Part shown: positions 30,675 to 34,637 of the stretch, in pieces
How the letters are laid out: each line of letters starts with the position of its first letter
Numbering within the stretch: position 1 is the stretch's first letter
NCBI GenBank assembly: GCA_029990205.1
Contig: JAPEKQ010000022.1
Coordinates: 1 to 34,637, forward strand
DNA length: 34,637 nt
From: a bacterium
GTDB taxonomy: Bacteria > Joyebacterota > Joyebacteria > Joyebacterales > Joyebacteraceae
Reading direction: 5' to 3'
Program-made: the position numbers and the translations under genes
The notes under the pieces: generated by a model
Told to the model about the DNA's origin: nothing
Database searches by the model: none
Seen by the model: the letters and a program-made list of their open reading frames with translations, nothing else

Positions 30675-30729
30675 CGCCGTGGGGTATGGGGTCGGCTCCG
30701 GCCTTCCCCATTGCTCCGGGGCGTTTTTT
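30675..30729 (+). terminator. Intrinsic terminator before the beta-barrel gene
   Basis: CGCC 30675-30678 pairs with GGCG 30720-30723 and ATGGGG 30686-30691 with CCCCAT 30706-30711, followed by T6 at 30724-30729. It ends transcripts of the long upstream run and also those from the promoter at 30610. A second hairpin (GGCCCGCC with GGTGGGGCC, about 30733-30754) follows. Confidence 0.78.
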
Positions 30730-30803
30730 CTGGGCCCGCCATCAGGTGGGGCCATCGACGAATCCCAGACGACATCATATCCTCTTCATCTCAAGGAGGA
30801 AGC

Positions 30804-31667
30804 ATGAGGCGGACCGTCACGACCCTGGTTCTGCTCATCTCCGTTCTCGCGTTCGTCATGCCCGCGAACGCCTCGCCCCTGATCGGCGCGAGCGCCAATA
30901 CGCTCCCGAAGGGCGCCTTCATGGTGGACACGTGGTTCCTCTACAGGGACTTCGACCGGGCGTTTGTCGACGACCTTCACGGAGACGATGTCGGTGGCTG
31001 GGAGGACCTTCCCGAGGGGACGGGCGTCACCGCCGTCGACTTCGTCCCGCGCGTCTACTACGGAGTGACCGATCTGCTGACGCTCCGCGTGGGCGTGCCG
31101 CTGGCATACCGCGAGGTCGACTTCGATCCGAACAGCAGCGGTGACAGCTCGGTCGGTATCGGCGACATCGTTATCGACCCGAAGTTCCAGATCTACCGCG
31201 GCGAGGGTGGCTACCCGCGTGTGGCGCTCCTCGCGGGCGTGATGCTCCCGACCGGTGACACGGACGCGGATCCCGCGCTCTCCGACGGTTCGCTTGATTT
31301 CCTCGCGGGTTTCGCAGCGACCGAGCGCATGGACGACGCGCAGGCGCATCTCTGTGTCACGTACTGGTGGAACGGTGAGGCCGAGAGCGGCGCGGACGTG
31401 AAGGACATACTCATCGCGAGCGCCAGCATCGAGAACCCGCTCGACACCTACTGGACGCTCCTCTGGGAGGCGAAGGCCTACATCGGTGAGACGCCCGACG
31501 AGTACAAGCGGTACTACGTCTGTCCCGGGATCGCGTGGGACAACGGGCACCACTTCAGCATCGGTCTCTCGGCGATGATCAGTGTCAACGGGAACGGCGG
31601 GGGCGGGATCAGCTGGCTCGACTACGACTGGGCGCCTCACGTGCGCGCATACTATCGATTCTTCTAG
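30804..31667 (+). CDS. Outer-membrane beta-barrel protein
   Basis: 287 residues from ATG 30804 with AAGGAGG upstream. A signal peptide (RRTVTTLVLLISVLAFVMPANA) is followed by alternating hydrophobic-polar strands such as DFVPRVYYGVTDLLTLRVGVPL and ALLAGVMLPTGD. The protein ends YYRFF with a C-terminal aromatic residue, the usual signal for outer-membrane insertion. About 10-14 strands fit. It resembles transporter-type barrels of the phenol-degradation (MetA-like) family, but that match is weak. Substrate unknown. Confidence 0.78.
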   Translation: MRRTVTTLVLLISVLAFVMPANASPLIGASANTLPKGAFMVDTWFLYRDFDRAFVDDLHGDDVGGWEDLPEGTGVTAVDFVPRVYYGVTDLLTLRVGVPLAYREVDFDPNSSGDSSVGIGDIVIDPKFQIYRGEGGYPRVALLAGVMLPTGDTDADPALSDGSLDFLAGFAATERMDDAQAHLCVTYWWNGEAESGADVKDILIASASIENPLDTYWTLLWEAKAYIGETPDEYKRYYVCPGIAWDNGHHFSIGLSAMISVNGNGGGGISWLDYDWAPHVRAYYRFF

Positions 31668-31709
31668 AGGTTCCTTCGTGACGGCCGGGTGCCGCGGAAG
31701 GGAGAACGA

Positions 31710-31844
31710 ATGACAGCACCGTTCGCATTCTCATGGGGGACGTTCGCTGCGCTTCTTGTCGTGGCGGCCACGATCGCGCTCGCGATCATCTGGTCCGTGT
31801 TCGCCTCGCGACGCGACAGCGGAGAGGGGGATGGCGATGAGTGA
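31710..31844 (+). CDS. 44-residue symporter small accessory protein
   Basis: ATG 31710, with GGAAGGGAG upstream, to TGA 31842-31844. The peptide has an N-terminal stretch MTAPFAFSWGTFAALLV, one membrane helix of about 20 residues and a short acidic tail (SGEGDGDE). It overlaps the following sodium:solute symporter by eight bases in another frame. Small accessory proteins of this size and layout are known beside SSS-family symporters, so I call it by context and shape. It may stabilise the transporter. Confidence 0.7.
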   Translation: MTAPFAFSWGTFAALLVVAATIALAIIWSVFASRRDSGEGDGDE

Positions 31845-33312
31845 CATGGCCATCTACTCAACCGTTCTGGCCGCGTACCTCGTCATGCTCGTCGTGATGG
31901 GTGTCTGGATGGGGCGCCGCACACAGAGCGCTGAGGATTTCTATATCGGTGGACGTCAGGTTGGACCATGGGTCACGGCGTTCTCGTTCGTCGCGGCGTA
32001 CTTCAGCTCCGTCGTGATCGTCGGCGGTGGCGCGTTCGGATACCGCTTCGGCATGTCGACGCTCTGGGTCGGCGCGTCGAACGTGCTCATCGGGTGCACG
32101 CTCGCGTGGATCGTGCTCGGCCGCCGCTTGTGGCAGTTCACGAAGCGACTCGACACGATGACCATCCCGGGATTCATCGGGAAGCGGTACGGCGCTCGAG
32201 ACGCGGAGGTCTTCGCGGCGATCATCATCTTCGTCTTCATGATCGTCTACAACGTCAGCGTGCTCGTGGGGATGGGGAAGATCATGGAGGGGTTGATGGG
32301 GATCCCGTACACGACCGGTGTTCTGGTCGCGGGGCTCATCATTCTCATCTACGTGTCGATCGGCGGGTATCTCGCGGTCGTGTGGACCAGCTTCGTCCAG
32401 GCGTGGATCATGATCTTCGGTTTGCTGCTCCTCGCGTTCGCGACGCTCGCGAAGGTGGGTGGGCTCACGGCGGCCAATATCCAACTGGCGTCCATCGACC
32501 CTGGGCTCGTAACTACCCCGGGGGTATGGGGTTGGGGCGGTCTGATATCGTTCGCTATGATCGTCAGTCTGGGTGTCTGGGGAATGCCCCAGCTGCTGGT
32601 GCGATTCTACTCGATGAAGAACACGCGCGTTCTCAGGCTGGGCGTCGTGCTGGCAACGCTGGGTGGGGCGATGGCGCTTCTCCCGTATATGACGGGTGCG
32701 CTGTCGCGGCTGATCCTGCCGCCGCTCTCCGGGGCCGAAGTGGACCTCGCCATCCCGATGGTGACGAAGGCCGTTCTCAATCCGTGGGGCGGCGCCATCT
32801 TCCTCGCCGGCGTGATGGCGGCGGGGATGTCGACCTTCGCGTCCGTGCTCATCATCGTCTCGGGCGCCGTCGTCGAGGATCTTCGCGGCGGGAGCAAGAT
32901 CGAGGGCGGTCACGCCGCGGGTGGAGCCGCCGGGAAGCGCGAGGTAATGCTCGGCCGCGCCGCGAGCTTCGGAGCCGGTCTGATCTCCCTGATCATCGCC
33001 TACCGGCCGCCGGCGCTCGTGCTCGTCATCACCGCGTTTGCGTGGGCCGTCATAGCATCGTCGTGTCTGTGGCCGGTCGTTCTCGGCGTCTACTGGAGAC
33101 GGGGCAACCGCGCCGGGGCCATCTCCTCGATGATCGCAGGGACCATTGTCGCGCTGGGATGGATGATCGCCGGCCGCACGATGGGTGGCAACCCGCTCGG
33201 GCTCCACGGGTTCATTCCCGGCGTCACCGTTTCGCTGATCGTCTTTGTGCTGGTAAGCCTTATGACGAAGCCGCCCGCGCCGGAGCTTGTGCGTCGCGCG
33301 TGGGGTGAGTAG
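31837..33312 (+). CDS. Sodium:solute symporter (SSS family)
   Basis: 491 residues. ATG 31837 is six bases after a GGAGAGGGGG run; ATG 31831 in the same frame is the alternative. About 13 membrane helices. Family marks are GRRTQSAEDFYIGGRQVGPW at the N-terminus, YFSSVVIVGGGAFGYRFGM, GGYLAVVWTSFVQAW and the second-half segment MAAGMSTFASVLIIVSGAVV. These are Na+-driven importers of organic acids, proline, pantothenate or sugars. Substrate cannot be assigned. It is coupled by overlap to the small accessory protein upstream. Confidence 0.93.
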   Translation: MSDMAIYSTVLAAYLVMLVVMGVWMGRRTQSAEDFYIGGRQVGPWVTAFSFVAAYFSSVVIVGGGAFGYRFGMSTLWVGASNVLIGCTLAWIVLGRRLWQFTKRLDTMTIPGFIGKRYGARDAEVFAAIIIFVFMIVYNVSVLVGMGKIMEGLMGIPYTTGVLVAGLIILIYVSIGGYLAVVWTSFVQAWIMIFGLLLLAFATLAKVGGLTAANIQLASIDPGLVTTPGVWGWGGLISFAMIVSLGVWGMPQLLVRFYSMKNTRVLRLGVVLATLGGAMALLPYMTGALSRLILPPLSGAEVDLAIPMVTKAVLNPWGGAIFLAGVMAAGMSTFASVLIIVSGAVVEDLRGGSKIEGGHAAGGAAGKREVMLGRAASFGAGLISLIIAYRPPALVLVITAFAWAVIASSCLWPVVLGVYWRRGNRAGAISSMIAGTIVALGWMIAGRTMGGNPLGLHGFIPGVTVSLIVFVLVSLMTKPPAPELVRRAWGE

Positions 33313-33324
33313 GAGAAGTGCATT

Positions 33325-33951
33325 ATGTCACAGAGTGGAACAGAACCGACCGGAGCGCGCGAGAACGTGAGCGCGCCGGAGAGTTCGACCGACGGCGCGA
33401 AGGCGAAGCGCCGAGCCGGTTTCTGGTCGCAGCCGGCGTGGCTCAAGTTTCTGTTGATCGTGAGCCTGGCCGCCATGGCGGTCGGGATCGTGCGGTGCTC
33501 CATCGAGTCCACGGCGCCGGTGGCGCAAGCGGTATCGAGCATCGCGGTGATGCCGGTGCGCGTCGATGCGCCCGAGGGGTTCTTCACGCAGCCGGGTGAT
33601 TCGGTCGCGATACTGGCGGCGACGTGGTTCACGCGGTCGTTCGCGCGGGAGTCGGGGATCCAGGTCGACATCATCAGATCGGTGGAGCAGATCCCGGAGG
33701 TTCTGCGAGACGACACGCCGTACGACGGGTTCGCGTACTTCACGCTCGAACGCGCCTTCGATGAGGAGAAGGACGAGTACCGTCTCCTCATTCACGGCGA
33801 GGTCGTGCATTCCGAAACGAAGCGCCCGATGGTCATTGTCGACTACGATGCGCCTCCCGCCTTCATCTACCGGAGGATGACCGAGGCCGGCGAGGACGTG
33901 GCGCGGAAGATGGGATACGTTCCCTCGAGCGGCGCCGGAGCGGAGGAGTAG
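33325..33951 (+). CDS. Membrane-anchored protein of unknown function
   Basis: 208 residues from ATG 33325. Residues 1-38 are polar and charged, then one hydrophobic segment (WLKFLLIVSLAAMAVGIVRC) anchors it, probably with the remainder in the periplasm. The C-terminal part has strand-like stretches (SSIAVMPVRVDAPEGFF, DGFAYFTLERAF, EYRLLIHGEVV). The start of that domain resembles the strand that opens GNA1162- or CsgG-like lipoproteins, but too weakly to assign. It lies 12 bases after the symporter. Confidence 0.6.
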   Translation: MSQSGTEPTGARENVSAPESSTDGAKAKRRAGFWSQPAWLKFLLIVSLAAMAVGIVRCSIESTAPVAQAVSSIAVMPVRVDAPEGFFTQPGDSVAILAATWFTRSFARESGIQVDIIRSVEQIPEVLRDDTPYDGFAYFTLERAFDEEKDEYRLLIHGEVVHSETKRPMVIVDYDAPPAFIYRRMTEAGEDVARKMGYVPSSGAGAEE

Positions 33952-33954
33952 CCG

Positions 33955-34637
33955 TTGTCGTTTGCCAGACGAGCGAGACGCGGCATCCGGAAGCGGATGC
34001 TGCGCCGGACGCGGCCGGGTCGTGAGCTCGGCCGCGAGACCTATGCGGGTCTCGTCGACTACCACATCCATACTCCGCTCTGTGGACACGCACGCGGTGA
34101 GCCGGAGCTGTACGTGCGCGAGGCGATCCGGAAGGGTCTCGGCGAGATCGGGTTCTCCGACCACATGCCGATGCTCCGCATTCGCGACGAGCACCTGACG
34201 ATGAGCCCCGAGGAGCTTCCGGTCTACGTTGAGACGATCCGCGACCTCCAGGAGTCCGTCGACGACCTGACGATCCGTCTCGGGATCGAGATGGATTACT
34301 TCCCGGGTCAGATGGATGAGATCTGGGAGGCGGCGGCGCCGTACGAGTTCGACTATGTCTACGGCTCGGTTCACTACCTCGACGGGTGGGACTTCGGCGA
34401 CAGCCGCGATCTCTCCCGGTACAAGGACGTCGACCGTGACGGAATGTACCGGCACTACTTCGAGCTGTTCTGCAGGGCCGTGGAAGAGGGCGGGTTCGAT
34501 GTCATGGCGCATCCCGATCTCGTCAAAAAACACGGGGTGACCACGGACCTCCCGCTCGCGCCGATGTACGAGGTGGCCGCCGAGGCGCTGGCACAGGCGG
34601 ATGTCGCCATCGAGGTCAACTCGTCGGGCCTCAGGCA
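33955..34637 (+). CDS. PHP-domain phosphoesterase, HisJ-like (3' end outside window)
   Basis: Start TTG 33955 with GGAGGAG at 33942-33948; the frame runs off the right edge, showing 227 residues. A basic leader of about 30 residues precedes the PHP motifs: VDYHIHTPLCGHA (H37, H39), GFSDHMP, GIEMDYFPG, GSVHYLDGWDF and MAHPDLVKK. These supply the metal-binding His/Asp/Glu set. The arrangement fits histidinol-phosphate phosphatases of the PHP type (HisJ/HisK), the penultimate step of histidine synthesis, but other phosphoesterases share it. No his genes are nearby. Confidence 0.85.
   Translation, partial: MSFARRARRGIRKRMLRRTRPGRELGRETYAGLVDYHIHTPLCGHARGEPELYVREAIRKGLGEIGFSDHMPMLRIRDEHLTMSPEELPVYVETIRDLQESVDDLTIRLGIEMDYFPGQMDEIWEAAAPYEFDYVYGSVHYLDGWDFGDSRDLSRYKDVDRDGMYRHYFELFCRAVEEGGFDVMAHPDLVKKHGVTTDLPLAPMYEVAAEALAQADVAIEVNSSGLR

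Noticed and set aside
1-34637. CRISPR arrays, tRNA or rRNA genes, insertion sequences
   Set aside because: No spaced direct repeats, cloverleaf-like segments, rRNA motifs or transposase frames were seen on either strand.

Overview
The window is about 34.6 kb of high-GC, gene-dense bacterial chromosome. Small intercistronic gaps, start codons that are often GTG or TTG, clear Shine-Dalgarno (SD) sequences, and high-GC codon use throughout suggest one genome with no recently acquired island. A lipoprotein, a C-terminal-aromatic beta-barrel protein and several signal-peptide proteins point to a Gram-negative (diderm) cell. The combination of a receiver/PEP-synthase-like protein, DUF3857 proteins, a 2-oxoacid:acceptor oxidoreductase, an endonuclease-VIII-like glycosylase and MrfA/MrfB resembles uncultured lineages near the FCB group (for example Eisenbacteria or Krumholzibacteriota). 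That placement is an inference at low confidence. I see no tRNA, rRNA, IS element, phage gene or CRISPR array.

Layout. (1) 1-367: 3' end of glutamate dehydrogenase, then a bidirectional terminator and a 15-bp tandem repeat. (2) 575-7583, minus strand: three genes from one promoter, namely two DUF3857/transglutaminase-like secreted proteins (one with an intact Cys-His-Asp triad, one degenerate) and a receiver plus PEP-synthase-like protein. (3) 7863-10769: an unknown secreted helical protein, a HAD hydrolase and an M50 membrane protease. (4) 10777-13129: a structured leader, then a TusA-like sulfur carrier, a DsrE-like protein and a NifS/IscS homologue that has lost the PLP-binding lysine but kept its cysteine. 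(5) 13253-16950: an ArsR-controlled operon (ArsR, thioredoxin-like lipoprotein, CcdA, ArsP-like permease, mini-thioredoxin, ArsC). (6) 17008-30577: a run of same-strand genes behind a LexA-box promoter: lexA, a DUF6504-like protein, Fpg/Nei glycosylase, a small acidic protein, Pol IV with a clamp-binding motif, DUF72 with its own clamp-like motif, DUF3795, MrfA helicase, metallo-beta-lactamase-fold hydrolase, dipeptide epimerase-like enzyme, MrfB exonuclease, KorA, KorB and a nitroreductase. (7) 30590-34637: a possible small RNA or attenuator, an outer-membrane beta-barrel, a 44-residue symporter accessory protein, a sodium:solute symporter, an unknown membrane-anchored protein and a truncated PHP-family phosphatase.

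The two parts most likely to hold undescribed biology are the sulfur-relay-like cassette with its SD-sequestering leader (10.8-13.1 kb) and the SOS/repair run (17.0-27.3 kb), where a DUF72 protein of unknown function carries a candidate sliding-clamp motif. Functions come from motif recognition by eye; no database search was run.
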